NCBI RefSeq assembly: GCF_016907975.1
Contig: NZ_JAFBCY010000005.1
Span: 124,001-188,000, forward strand
Direction of reading: 5' to 3'
From: Methylopila capsulata
GTDB lineage: Bacteria > Pseudomonadota > Alphaproteobacteria > Rhizobiales > Methylopilaceae
Length of the DNA stretch: 64,000 nt
The position numbers and the translations under genes were made by a program. Below, in pieces: positions 1-8,752 of the stretch. A model generated the notes under the pieces. It was not told the DNA's origin and searched no databases. It was given only the letters and a program-made list of their open reading frames with translations. The first letter of the stretch is position 1. Every line of letters begins with the position of its first letter.

Positions 1-293
1 CCGCCTCGTTCCGCAACGCGGGCGAGATCGAGGCCCTGGCCGGCTGCGACCGGCTGACGATCAGCCCCGCCCTGCTCGACGAGCTCGCCGGGGCCGACGG
101 CGAGCTGCCGCGGCGGCTCGATCCCGCGACGCCGGACGCGGCTCCGGCGGCGGCGCCGACCGACGAGGCGGGCTTCCGCTTCGCACTCAACCAGGACCCG
201 ATGGCGACCGAGAAGCTCGCCGAGGGCATCCGCCAGTTCGTCAAGGATCTCAACACCCTGCGCGGCCTGATCGCCAAGCGTCTGGAGAGCTGA
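1..293 (+). CDS. tal: Transaldolase, C-terminal fragment
   Basis: The reading frame enters from the left edge and ends with TGA at 291-293. The visible 96 residues begin [15 protein letters not shown] and continue [10 protein letters not shown], typical of the C-terminal third of classical transaldolases (TalB type), which move a dihydroxyacetone unit between sugar phosphates in the non-oxidative pentose phosphate pathway. The Schiff-base lysine lies upstream of the window. A GC-rich hairpin (294-310) follows the stop without a T-run, so it is only a weak terminator candidate. Identification is firm; the start is not visible. Confidence 0.9.
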   Translation, partial: ASFRNAGEIEALAGCDRLTISPALLDELAGADGELPRRLDPATPDAAPAAAPTDEAGFRFALNQDPMATEKLAEGIRQFVKDLNTLRGLIAKRLES

Positions 294-396
294 GCCGCGC
301 CCGGCGCGGCCGGTGCGCGGGCGCTACAACCAGAGAGGCTTTGACTTCTCACGCAAAGTTGCTGCATCGTTAGCATCTGCAGCATAGGGGAGTCTC

Positions 397-1752
397 ATGG
401 CTGACGAAAGCGCAACTGCAAGTAAAAGCGGTGACAAGCAACACAGAATTGTCACAATGGTCGATGGCAAAAAAAGAACTATCGGTCATTCTTTCAATCG
501 CGGCGAACAGGCCACCTTCGGCCCTTCTGAATCCCAGCTTACCCGACCGACCGGCCTGCAGCGTTACCTGACCAAGGGCCTGATGCCGGCGGAACGATTC
601 ATCGAAGCCGACACCACGATCGTCGCTTTCGGCAGCTGCTTCGCCAACAACATCAGCAACTACCTCAACAATCTCGGCTACAACGTAGCCACCAAGAAGG
701 ACAACGTCGCCTATATTTCGAAGATGGGCGACGGCATGGTGAACACGTACGCCATCCGTCAACAGTTCGAGTGGGCCTGGAACAACGTCGTTCCGAAGGC
801 CGACCTGTGGCGCGGCTACGACGCCGAAGAGTTCGGGTACGACGAGAACGTCCGCCTGCGCACGGCCGAACTGTTCGACTCCGCGGACGTCTTCATCATC
901 ACGCTCGGCCTGTCGGAGATCTGGTACGACGAGCCGACCGGTGAGGTGTTCTGGCGCGCCGTGCCGAAGGACAAGTACGATCCCGAACGCCACAAGTTCC
1001 GGGTCGCGGGGTTCAACGAGAGCCTCGAGAACCTGCGCGCGATCTACAGTCTGATCCGCGAGCGCAAACCCGAGGCCACCATCGTCTTCACGGTCTCGCC
1101 GATCCCGCTGGCGGCCACCTTCCGCCCGATCTCGTGCATCGTCGCGAACGCGGAGTCGAAGGCGATCCTGCGCGCCGCGCTCGGCGAATTGCTGCGCGAC
1201 TGTCAGCCGACTGACGCCAAGCTGATGTACTTCCCGTCCTATGAGATCGTGACGGAGGCCTTCCGTCACCAGTTCGGCAGCGACCGGCGGCACGTCTATC
1301 CGCACGTCCTCAACCTGAACATGAAGGCGTTCGAGCGCTTCTACTGCAAGACCGAGCTGTCGGACGAAGAGCTCGAGAAGGTCTACACGGACGCGATCCT
1401 CCGCGACAAGGCGCTCGGCGGCAATGACCAAGCGGCGGAGAGGGCCCGCCTCCACGCAGAGAAAACGGAAGCTCGCCAGAAGCTTATCGCCGATCGCAAG
1501 GCCCGCGGACTGAACACGACCGGCGCCAAGACCCGGGAAGAGCGCGCCGCCGCCCGGGCGAAGGCGCTGGCGGCCCTCGGCAAGACCGACGCGCCCGCCA
1601 AGGGCAAGAAGGTCAAGACGGCGAAGCCCGACAAGGTCAGCGGCGAAGCCAAGCGCGCGGCGACCGCCGCCGAGCGCAAGATCGCGAAGCGCGCCGAGCG
1701 CAAGGCGAAGGCGGGCGCAGCGACGACCGCCATCGACGGCAAGGCGGCCTGA
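397..1752 (+). CDS. GSCFA-domain protein with Lys/Ala-rich tail
   Basis: A 451-residue protein with the family signature GSCFA near residues 79-83, in a block reading FGSCFANN, placing it in the GSCFA family, which is related to SGNH hydrolases and is often found near surface-polysaccharide genes. No substrate is established. The catalytic-type domain spans about residues 65-340. The last roughly 100 residues are a low-complexity basic tail rich in K, A and E (for example EERAAARAKALAALGKT), like histone-H1-like or AlgP-type tails. The first 100 bases of the gene are clearly lower in GC than the rest. It stands alone, with tal upstream and a convergent regulator downstream. The domain call is good; the role is unknown. 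Confidence 0.8.
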   Translation: MADESATASKSGDKQHRIVTMVDGKKRTIGHSFNRGEQATFGPSESQLTRPTGLQRYLTKGLMPAERFIEADTTIVAFGSCFANNISNYLNNLGYNVATKKDNVAYISKMGDGMVNTYAIRQQFEWAWNNVVPKADLWRGYDAEEFGYDENVRLRTAELFDSADVFIITLGLSEIWYDEPTGEVFWRAVPKDKYDPERHKFRVAGFNESLENLRAIYSLIRERKPEATIVFTVSPIPLAATFRPISCIVANAESKAILRAALGELLRDCQPTDAKLMYFPSYEIVTEAFRHQFGSDRRHVYPHVLNLNMKAFERFYCKTELSDEELEKVYTDAILRDKALGGNDQAAERARLHAEKTEARQKLIADRKARGLNTTGAKTREERAAARAKALAALGKTDAPAKGKKVKTAKPDKVSGEAKRAATAAERKIAKRAERKAKAGAATTAIDGKAA

Positions 1753-1866
1753 CACGGCCGTCGGCCGGTCGCTGCAGGCCGGTCACTGACCTGAACGAAC
1801 GGTCGCTCTTCCCCGGAGCGGCCGTTTCGTGTTTCGCCCCGTCGCCGCGCGGCCGCAGCGGCATCG

Positions 1867-2754
1867 TCAGTCCTCGCCCAGCATCTTCGCCCGGATCTGC
1901 TCGACGCGGCCGAGCCGCTCGGCGGCCTCGTGGCTCATGAGTTCGGTCACGCGCGCGACCAGCGCCTCGGTGACCGCCATCAGGCTGGTGAAGCTGTCCC
2001 AGGCGCCCGCGCTCTCCGTCGCGCCGATCAGCGTCGCTTCCGCCGACGCCGCCGCCGGCGCGTCGGCCGCGTCGGTCAGAAGGATCACGGAAGCCCCCCG
2101 CTCCGCCGCGAAGGCGCAGAGCCGCACCACGTCCGGCTGGTAGCGCCGCACGTCGTAGGCGACCACGACGGTGCGGCGGCCGACGTCGATCAGCCGGTCC
2201 GGCCAGGTGGCCGACAGCGAGCCGACCTCCTCGACGCCGCCGCGCACGATCTCGAGGTGGCGCACCAAGAGCCGCGCCAGCGCCTGGCTGAAGCGCCCGC
2301 CGACAACGAGCACGCGCCGGCGCGGGTCCGACAGCCGCTTCGCCGCCGTTTCGAACGCGGCGCGGTCGAGGCCGGCGAAGGTCCCGGCGAGGTTCTCCGC
2401 CAGCTTCGCGCCGAAGGCCGCCAGCCGGTCGTCGCCTTCGGCGTGCGCCGTCGTCGCGCGATGGGCCGTCCAGCGGCCGAGCGGCGAGGCGCGCTCGCCC
2501 GCGAGCTCCGCCTTCAGCTGGTCCTGCAGGTCGCGCCAGGCCGCGAAGCCGAGCTTGGCGAGGAGCCGCAGCACGGTCTGCGAGCTGGCGCCTGCGCCGC
2601 GGGCGAAGCGCGCCATCGGCGCGAGGCCCGCGACGGGGTAATGCTCGCGCAGATGATCGGCGGCGCGCCGTTCCTGCGGCGTCAGCCCACCGTCGATTTC
2701 GCGCAGGGCCTCCGCGACCGTCCTTGGCCGCCGCCCCGCCTCGCCATCCGCCAT
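1867..2754 (-). CDS. MurR/RpiR-family transcriptional regulator
   Basis: A 295-residue protein from the ATG at 2754 (an in-frame ATG at 2775 would add seven residues). The N-terminal part is a helix-turn-helix (LAPMARFARGAGASSQTVLRLL) and the C-terminal half a SIS sugar-isomerase fold (VLVVGGRFSQALARLL). This is the RpiR layout, in which the SIS domain usually binds a phosphosugar or a small ligand. The gene is transcribed away from the permease at 2969 and shares its 214-bp upstream region, so it probably controls the 2969-9631 operon. The effector cannot be read from sequence; an ethanolamine-pathway intermediate is an inference from position. Confidence 0.88.
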   Translation of the reverse strand: MADGEAGRRPRTVAEALREIDGGLTPQERRAADHLREHYPVAGLAPMARFARGAGASSQTVLRLLAKLGFAAWRDLQDQLKAELAGERASPLGRWTAHRATTAHAEGDDRLAAFGAKLAENLAGTFAGLDRAAFETAAKRLSDPRRRVLVVGGRFSQALARLLVRHLEIVRGGVEEVGSLSATWPDRLIDVGRRTVVVAYDVRRYQPDVVRLCAFAAERGASVILLTDAADAPAAASAEATLIGATESAGAWDSFTSLMAVTEALVARVTELMSHEAAERLGRVEQIRAKMLGED

Positions 2755-2968
2755 TTCACGTCCCCAACCGCCCATTTGCGCGCCATGCCGAAGTTAACGG
2801 CGCATGACGGCCCCGGGCATATTGACAGACGATCGACGTGCGCGGAACGTTCATTCCAAACACGGGACGGTGAACACATTCGCCGCGGCATCGGACGGGG
2901 GACGCGTCGACCGGCGCGGAAACGAGGGCGCCGCGCTCGACCACTGACGACAACGGGGATTGAGCGGC

Positions 2969-4474
2969 ATGGCACAGGACGGCAAGAGCGGCGTCACCTA
3001 CCAGAAGGTGGACGCCGGCTACTTCGAAAAACGCGGTCTGACGCGCTACGCGGGCGTCGCGAGCCTCTGGGCGCTCGGCGTCGGCGCGGTCATCTCGGGG
3101 CACTTCTCGGGCTGGAACTTCGGCTTCGCCACCGGCGGCTGGGGCGGCATGCTGGTCGCGGCCATGATCATCGCGATCATGTACCTCGGCCTGACCTTCT
3201 CGATCGCCGAGATGTCGGCCGCCCTGCCGCACACCGGCGCGGCCTACTCCTTCGCCCGCACGGCGATGGGTCCCTGGGGCGGCTTCTTCACCGGCCTCTG
3301 CGAAAACGTCGAATACGTCATCACGCCGGCGGTCGTCGTCACCTTCATCACCGGCTACGTCAACTCGATCTTCGGGCTCGATCCGGCCTATTCGCCGCTG
3401 ATCTGGCTGACGTTCTACGTGCTCTTCGTGGCGCTGAACGTGTTCGGCCTGGAGCTGTCGTTCAAGGTGACAATGGTGTTCACGCTGCTGTCGCTCGCCG
3501 TGCTGGTGTTCTTCTGGGTCAGCGCGATCCCGCACATGGACTTCTCGCGCTGGGCGCTGAACATCGCGGCCGGCCCCGACGGCGCCCCGGTCGAGCTGCC
3601 CGAGGGCGGCGGTTCGTGGTTCCCGTTCGGCGTCTCGGGCGTGCTCGCCACGCTGCCCTTCGCGGTGTGGCTGTTCCTCGCCATCGAGCAGCTTCCGCTC
3701 GCAGCCGAAGAGTCGGTGGACCCGGCCCGCGACATGCCGAAGGGCATCGTGCTCGGCATGATCACGCTGATCGTCTCGGCCTTCATGATCGTGCTGCTCA
3801 ACCCGTCGGTCGCGGGCGTCGGCTCGTTCCATCTCGCGACGGCGCTCGAGCCGCTGCTCGACGGCTTCAAGGCGGTCTACGGCGACGGCGGCGTGGTGAT
3901 CCTCGGCATCGTGGCGCTCACCGGCCTGATCTCGAGCTTCCACACCATCCTCTACGCGCAGGGTAGGCAGATCTACTCGCTCTCCCGCGCGGGCTACTTC
4001 CCCCGCGGCCTGTCGGTGACGCATTCGACCTACCGCACGCCCTACGTCGCGATGATCGTCGGCTCGCTGGTCGGCTTCGGCGTGATGCTGATCATCTGGT
4101 TCGCGCTCGGCGCGGAGACGGCGGGCTCCACCATCGGCAGCGTGCTGCTGAACATGGCGGTGTCCGGCGCGATGTTCTCCTACATCGCCCAGGCGATCTC
4201 GTTCATCCTGCTGCGCAAAAACGCGCCCCACATCAAGCGGCCGTTCAAGAGCCCGGCCGGCGTCGCCGGGGCGGTGCTGACGATCGTGATCGCGATCATC
4301 ACGCTGTTCTACCAGGTGCAGGACCCCAACTTCACCAAGGGCGTGCTCTGGGTGCTGGTGTGGTTCGGCCTCGCCACCGTCTACTTCGGCGTCTACGGCC
4401 GTCACAAGCTTGTGCTCTCGCCGGAGGAAGAGTTCGCCCTGTCCGGCGGCAAGGGCGAGTACAAATCGCACTGA
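2969..4474 (+). CDS. APC-superfamily ethanolamine-type permease
   Basis: A 501-residue integral membrane protein with about 12 hydrophobic segments. The N-terminal stretch RYAGVASLWALGVGAVISG followed by GWNFGFATGGWGGML is characteristic of ethanolamine permeases of the amino acid-polyamine-organocation superfamily. I use the ATG at 2969; a TTG at 2960 is in frame but less likely. Expected role: uptake of ethanolamine across the inner membrane. It heads a same-strand run with a glutamine-synthetase-like ligase, two dehydrogenases and an amidotransferase, the set needed to convert an amino alcohol after gamma-glutamylation. No EutBC ammonia-lyase genes are in the window. A related small amine remains possible as substrate. 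Confidence 0.85.
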   Translation: MAQDGKSGVTYQKVDAGYFEKRGLTRYAGVASLWALGVGAVISGHFSGWNFGFATGGWGGMLVAAMIIAIMYLGLTFSIAEMSAALPHTGAAYSFARTAMGPWGGFFTGLCENVEYVITPAVVVTFITGYVNSIFGLDPAYSPLIWLTFYVLFVALNVFGLELSFKVTMVFTLLSLAVLVFFWVSAIPHMDFSRWALNIAAGPDGAPVELPEGGGSWFPFGVSGVLATLPFAVWLFLAIEQLPLAAEESVDPARDMPKGIVLGMITLIVSAFMIVLLNPSVAGVGSFHLATALEPLLDGFKAVYGDGGVVILGIVALTGLISSFHTILYAQGRQIYSLSRAGYFPRGLSVTHSTYRTPYVAMIVGSLVGFGVMLIIWFALGAETAGSTIGSVLLNMAVSGAMFSYIAQAISFILLRKNAPHIKRPFKSPAGVAGAVLTIVIAIITLFYQVQDPNFTKGVLWVLVWFGLATVYFGVYGRHKLVLSPEEEFALSGGKGEYKSH

Positions 4475-4549
4475 GCGCCGCACGGCGTCATCTCACGCTT
4501 GCATCCCGGCCTCGCGGCCGGGATGCGGCAGTCGGGGCCCTTGACACAC

Positions 4550-5917
4550 ATGAGCGCGCCCTCGCCCCACACCGCCGACAGCCTCCTCGCCCTCGTGACG
4601 GAGCGCGGGCTCTCCCACGTCAAGGTCGGGGTGACGGACGCGGACGGCGTGCTGCGCGGCAAATACATGAGCCGCGAGAAGTTCGCCTCGGCGCTCGAAA
4701 AGGGCTTCGGCTTCTGCGACGTGATCTTCGGCTGGGATTCGAACGACCAGCTCTACGACAACACGAGCTTCACCGGCTGGCGCACGGCGTTTCCCGACGC
4801 GGAGGTCCGCCTCGTTCCCGAGACCGCGCGCGACCTGCCGCTCGAAGGCGACATGGTGTTCGTGCTGGGCGAGTTCGGGGGCCGGGCCGAGGCGATCTGC
4901 CCGCGCGGGGTGCTGAAGCGGACGCTCGCCCACGCCGCGGACATGGGCTTTTCCGTCAAGGCCGCCGCGGAGTTCGAGTTCTTCCTGTTCGAGGAGACGC
5001 CGCGCTCGGTCCGCGACAAGGGCTACGCCGGGCTGACGCCGATGACGCCGGGCTTCTTCGGCTATTCGGTGCTGCGCTCGGGCGTCCACTCCGCGCTCTA
5101 CGCCGACCTGCTGAAGCTCTGCGCGGACATGCGCATGCCGATCGAGGGGCTGCACACCGAGACCGGGCCGGGGGTGCTCGAAGCCGCGATCGAGGTCTCC
5201 GACGCGCTCGAGGCCGCCGACCGCGCCACGCTGTTCAAGACCATGGCCAAGACCTTCGCCCAGAAGCGCGGGCTGATGGCGACCTTCATGGCCAAGTGGT
5301 CCAAGGAGTATCCCGGCCAGTCCGGGCACCTCCACCTGTCGCTGCAGGACGCGGACGGCCGCTCCGCCTTCCACGACGCGGCGAAGCCTCACGGCATGTC
5401 CGACGCCATGCGTTGGTTCGTGGGCGGGCAGCAGGCGCTGATGCCGGAGCTGCTCGCCATGGCCGCGCCGACGGTGAACGCCTACACGCGCATGGTCCCC
5501 GGCTTCTGGGCGCCGACCGACGCCACCTGGGGCGTGGAGAACCGCACCTGCGCGCTGCGCGTGATCGAGGGCGGCCCGAAGGCCCAGCGCGTCGAGTACC
5601 GGATCACCGCGGCCGACATAAACCCCTACGTCGCGCTCGCCGCGGCCCTCGGCTCCGGCCTCTGGGGGATCGCGCGCCGGATCGAGCCGGACGCGCCCGT
5701 GACGAGCAGCGCCTACGACATGCGCCACCCGGCGGAGCGCGCCCTGCCCCGCTCGCTCGGCGAGGCCGCGGCGCGGTTTTCGAAATCGAAGCCGGCGGAG
5801 GAGCTTTTTGGCGCCGCATTCGTGGAGCATTGGGCCGCGACCCGCGACTGGGAGCAGCGCGAGTTCAACAAGGCCATCACCGACTGGGAGCTGCAGCGCT
5901 ATTTCGAGATCATCTGA
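4550..5917 (+). CDS. Glutamine-synthetase-like gamma-glutamyl-amine (ethanolamide) synthetase
   Basis: About 455 residues from the ATG at 4550; in-frame TTG 4499 and ATG 4523 are alternatives. It belongs to the GS superfamily: beta-grasp N-terminal part, then the metal-binding stretch AAAEFEFFLFEE and the catalytic region with SGHLHLSL. It lies in the PuuA/IpuC/GlnA4-type branch rather than the nitrogen-assimilating GlnA branch, and the adenylylation-site region of GlnA is not seen. Such enzymes use ATP to couple the gamma-carboxylate of glutamate to an amine. Given the permease upstream, the predicted product is gamma-glutamylethanolamide. The substrate is inferred from context; the family call is firm. 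Confidence 0.85.
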   Translation: MSAPSPHTADSLLALVTERGLSHVKVGVTDADGVLRGKYMSREKFASALEKGFGFCDVIFGWDSNDQLYDNTSFTGWRTAFPDAEVRLVPETARDLPLEGDMVFVLGEFGGRAEAICPRGVLKRTLAHAADMGFSVKAAAEFEFFLFEETPRSVRDKGYAGLTPMTPGFFGYSVLRSGVHSALYADLLKLCADMRMPIEGLHTETGPGVLEAAIEVSDALEAADRATLFKTMAKTFAQKRGLMATFMAKWSKEYPGQSGHLHLSLQDADGRSAFHDAAKPHGMSDAMRWFVGGQQALMPELLAMAAPTVNAYTRMVPGFWAPTDATWGVENRTCALRVIEGGPKAQRVEYRITAADINPYVALAAALGSGLWGIARRIEPDAPVTSSAYDMRHPAERALPRSLGEAAARFSKSKPAEELFGAAFVEHWAATRDWEQREFNKAITDWELQRYFEII

Positions 5918-5945
5918 CGCGCGGCGACACTTGAAACGGACGATC

Positions 5946-7331
5946 ATGACCGACCTCATCTGCATCTCCCCCATCGACGGCCGCGAGGTCGCCCGCCGGC
6001 CGATCGACGGCCCTGACGTCGTCGCGGCCGCCGTCGCCGACGCCACGCGCGCGCAGAAGGACTGGGCGAAGGTCTCCGTCGCCGAGCGCGGCCAGAAGAT
6101 GCTCGCCTTCCTCGAGGCGCTGCTCGGCCTCAACCAGCAGATCATCCCCGAGCTCGCGCTGCAGATGGGCCGCCCCGTGCGCTACGGCGGCGAGATGCGC
6201 GGCGTCGAGGAGCGGGTGAAGCACTGCGTCACGATCGCCGAGAAGGCGCTGGCCCCGCTTGTCCCCGAGCCGAAGCCGGGGTTCCGCCGCATGATCAAGC
6301 GCACGCCGATCGGCGTCGTGCTGGTGATCGCGCCGTGGAACTACCCCTTCCTGACCGCGGTCAACACCATCGTCCCGGCGCTGATCGCCGGCAACGCGGT
6401 GCTGCTGAAGCACGCCAACCAGACGATCCTCGCCGGCGAGCGGCTGCAGGAGGCGATGGACACGGCGGGCCTGCCGAAGGGCCTGTTCCGCAACCTCTAT
6501 CTCGGCCACGACGAGACCTCGGACCTGATCCGCTCCGGCGCGGTCGGCCACATCAACTTCACCGGCTCGGTCGGCGGCGGGCGGGCCATCGAGCGCGCCG
6601 CGGCCGGGACCTTCGCGAGCCTTGGGCTGGAGCTCGGCGGCAAGGACCCCGCCTATGTCCGGGCCGACGCCGACCTCGACTTCGCGATCGAGAACCTCGC
6701 GGACGGCGCCTTCTACAACTCCGGCCAGTGCTGCTGCGGGATCGAACGCGTCTACGTGCACGAAAGCCTCTACGACCGCTTCGTGGACGGGGTCGTCGAA
6801 GCCGCCTCGAAGTATGTGCTCGGCAACCCGCTCGACGACGCCACCACGCTCGGGCCGATGTCCGCGACCCGCTTCGCCGAGACCGTGCGCGCCCAGACCG
6901 CGGAGGCGATCGCCAAGGGCGCGAAGGCCCATCTCGACCCGCGCGCCTTCGCGGCCGACAAGGCCGGCACGCCCTATCTCGCGCCCCAGGTGCTGACCAA
7001 CGTCGACCACTCCATGAGCGTGATGATGGAGGAGAGCTTCGGGCCCGTCGTCGGGATCATGAAGGTCTCGGGCGACGAGGAGGCGCTGCGGCTGATGAAC
7101 GACAGCCCCTACGGCCTCACCGCCTCGATCTGGACGAAGGACGTCGACCTCGCCGAGGCGCTCGGCGACCGGGTCGAGACCGGCACCGTGTTCATGAACC
7201 GCTGCGACTACCTCGACCCGGCGCTCGCCTGGACCGGCGTCAAGGACACCGGCCGCGGCGCCGGCCTCTCCGAGATCGGCTTCCACACGCTGACGCGGCC
7301 GAAGAGCTTCCATCTCCGCGAGGCGACGTAA
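5946..7331 (+). CDS. NAD(P)-dependent aldehyde dehydrogenase (gamma-glutamyl-aminoaldehyde oxidation)
   Basis: 461 residues from the ATG at 5946, 28 bases after the ligase gene. All key ALDH elements are present: the APWNYPF loop with the oxyanion Asn, NFTGSVGGG for the cofactor, LELGGKDP with general base Glu about residue 229, and GQCCCG with the nucleophile Cys about residue 263. In the proposed pathway it oxidises gamma-glutamylaminoacetaldehyde to gamma-glutamylglycine, analogous to PuuC in putrescine degradation. The neighbours fix the pathway only by inference; the enzyme class is certain. Confidence 0.88.
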   Translation: MTDLICISPIDGREVARRPIDGPDVVAAAVADATRAQKDWAKVSVAERGQKMLAFLEALLGLNQQIIPELALQMGRPVRYGGEMRGVEERVKHCVTIAEKALAPLVPEPKPGFRRMIKRTPIGVVLVIAPWNYPFLTAVNTIVPALIAGNAVLLKHANQTILAGERLQEAMDTAGLPKGLFRNLYLGHDETSDLIRSGAVGHINFTGSVGGGRAIERAAAGTFASLGLELGGKDPAYVRADADLDFAIENLADGAFYNSGQCCCGIERVYVHESLYDRFVDGVVEAASKYVLGNPLDDATTLGPMSATRFAETVRAQTAEAIAKGAKAHLDPRAFAADKAGTPYLAPQVLTNVDHSMSVMMEESFGPVVGIMKVSGDEEALRLMNDSPYGLTASIWTKDVDLAEALGDRVETGTVFMNRCDYLDPALAWTGVKDTGRGAGLSEIGFHTLTRPKSFHLREAT

Positions 7332-7338
7332 CCTTCCT

Positions 7339-7406
7339 GATCCCTCCTCGCGCCGAAGGCGTGGGGAGGGTGGCCCGCCGCGCAGCGGCGGGCCGGGTGG
7401 GGCCTT
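7339..7406 (+). repeat. Two-hairpin REP-like element, copy A
   Basis: This element shares an identical stretch of about 36 bases with the copy at 9841-9906. The first hairpin pairs CCCTCC with GGAGGG around an inner GCC/GGC stem. The second hairpin is CCGCCG-CGCAG-CGGCGG here but a different perfect stem in the other copy, so the fold is kept while the sequence changes. The element ends GGTGGGGCC. It sits between the aldehyde and alcohol dehydrogenase genes and may act as a transcript-processing or attenuation element inside the operon. Confidence 0.7.
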
Positions 7407-7568
7407 CGACGCCGCGGCGGATAAGGCCTTCAGGAGGACGCGGGACGCGTCCGACGTGAACGGGCGCCTCGGTCAACCCGGCGGCGCACCCCACTCGACC
7501 TCGCTGACGCGAGGCCACGACGTCGCTTGTGACCACCCATCGACCGCATTCCTGCCGCGAGAACGCCC

Positions 7569-8747
7569 ATGACCAGCCCCTTCACCGCCGCCTGGAACTA
7601 CCCGACCCGTGTCCTCGTCGGCCCCGGCCGCATCGCGGACCTCGGCGAGGCCTGCGCGCAGGCCGGGATCGCGCGGCCGCTGCTCGTCACCGATCCCGGG
7701 CTGATGAGCACGCCGCTCGTCGCGCGCGCGCTTGAAATCCTGGCGCGCGCCGGGCGGCCCGCGACCGTGTTCTCCGAGGTGAAGGGCAACCCGACCAACG
7801 CCAACGTCGAGGCGGGGGTCGCGGCCTACACGGCGGCGGACGCGGACGGCGTCGTGGCCTTCGGCGGCGGCTCGGGGCTCGACGTCGGCAAGATGGTCGC
7901 CTTCATGGCCGGCCAGACCCGGCCGATCTGGGACTTCGAGGACGTTGGCGACTGGTGGACCCGCGCCGACGCCGCGGCCATCGCGCCGATCGTGGCGGTC
8001 CCCACCACCGCCGGCACCGGCTCCGAGGTCGGCCGCGCCGCGGTCGTCACCAACGAGGCGAGCCACGAGAAGAAGATCATCTTCCACCCGAAGATGCAGC
8101 CGGCGGTCGTCATCCTCGATCCCGAGCTGACGGTCGGGCTGCCGCCGAAGCTCACGGCCTGGACCGGCTTCGACGCGCTCGCCCACTGCCTCGAGGCGTT
8201 CTCCGCCCCCGGCTTCCACCCCATGGCGGACGGCGTCGCGGTGAACGGCGCGCGGCTGATCAAGCTCTATCTCCCGCGCGCGGTGGCCGACGGCGCCGAC
8301 ATCGAGGCCCGCGCCAACATGCTCGCCGCCGCCAGCATGGGCGCGACCGCGTTCCAGAAGGGCCTCGGCGCCATCCACTCGCTGTCGCACCCCGTCGGCG
8401 CGCTCTACGACACCCACCACGGCCTCACCAACGGCGTGGTCATGCCCTACGTCTTCCTCGCCAACCGCCCGGCGATCGAGGAGCGCTTCACCCACCTCGC
8501 GCGCTCATTCGAGATCGACGGCGGGTTCGACGGCTTCATCGACTGGCTCCTGCGCTTCCGCGAGGACCTGCACGTACCCCACGCGCTGGCCGAGCTCGGG
8601 GTGGACGAGAGCCGCATCGACGAGATGGCGGAGAAGGCCGAGCGCGATCCCTCGACCGGCGGCAATCCCATCCCGTTCAAGGCCGCGGACTTCGCGCGGC
8701 TCTACCGCGCCGCGATCCGCGGCGACCTCGACGCGGCGCGGGCGTGA
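7569..8747 (+). CDS. Iron-containing alcohol dehydrogenase
   Basis: 392 residues with the group III (iron-containing) ADH fold. The Rossmann-like N-terminus has AFGGGSGLDVGK for NAD(P), and the helical C-terminal half carries the metal ligands in FDALAHCLEAF and HPVGALYDTHHG. In this operon it is the obvious enzyme to oxidise the terminal hydroxyl of gamma-glutamylethanolamide to the aldehyde used by the upstream ALDH, the step done by PuuB (a flavin oxidase) in the putrescine pathway. A 237-bp gap with a REP-like hairpin precedes it; the amidotransferase follows with at most a few bases between. Class certain, substrate inferred. Confidence 0.87.
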   Translation: MTSPFTAAWNYPTRVLVGPGRIADLGEACAQAGIARPLLVTDPGLMSTPLVARALEILARAGRPATVFSEVKGNPTNANVEAGVAAYTAADADGVVAFGGGSGLDVGKMVAFMAGQTRPIWDFEDVGDWWTRADAAAIAPIVAVPTTAGTGSEVGRAAVVTNEASHEKKIIFHPKMQPAVVILDPELTVGLPPKLTAWTGFDALAHCLEAFSAPGFHPMADGVAVNGARLIKLYLPRAVADGADIEARANMLAAASMGATAFQKGLGAIHSLSHPVGALYDTHHGLTNGVVMPYVFLANRPAIEERFTHLARSFEIDGGFDGFIDWLLRFREDLHVPHALAELGVDESRIDEMAEKAERDPSTGGNPIPFKAADFARLYRAAIRGDLDAARA

Positions 8748-8752
8748 CCGCG

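Noticed and set aside
370..1755. Minus-strand open frame opposite the GSCFA gene
   Set aside because: Same length as the real gene by chance of codon bias; the plus frame has the GSCFA motif and a normal start.
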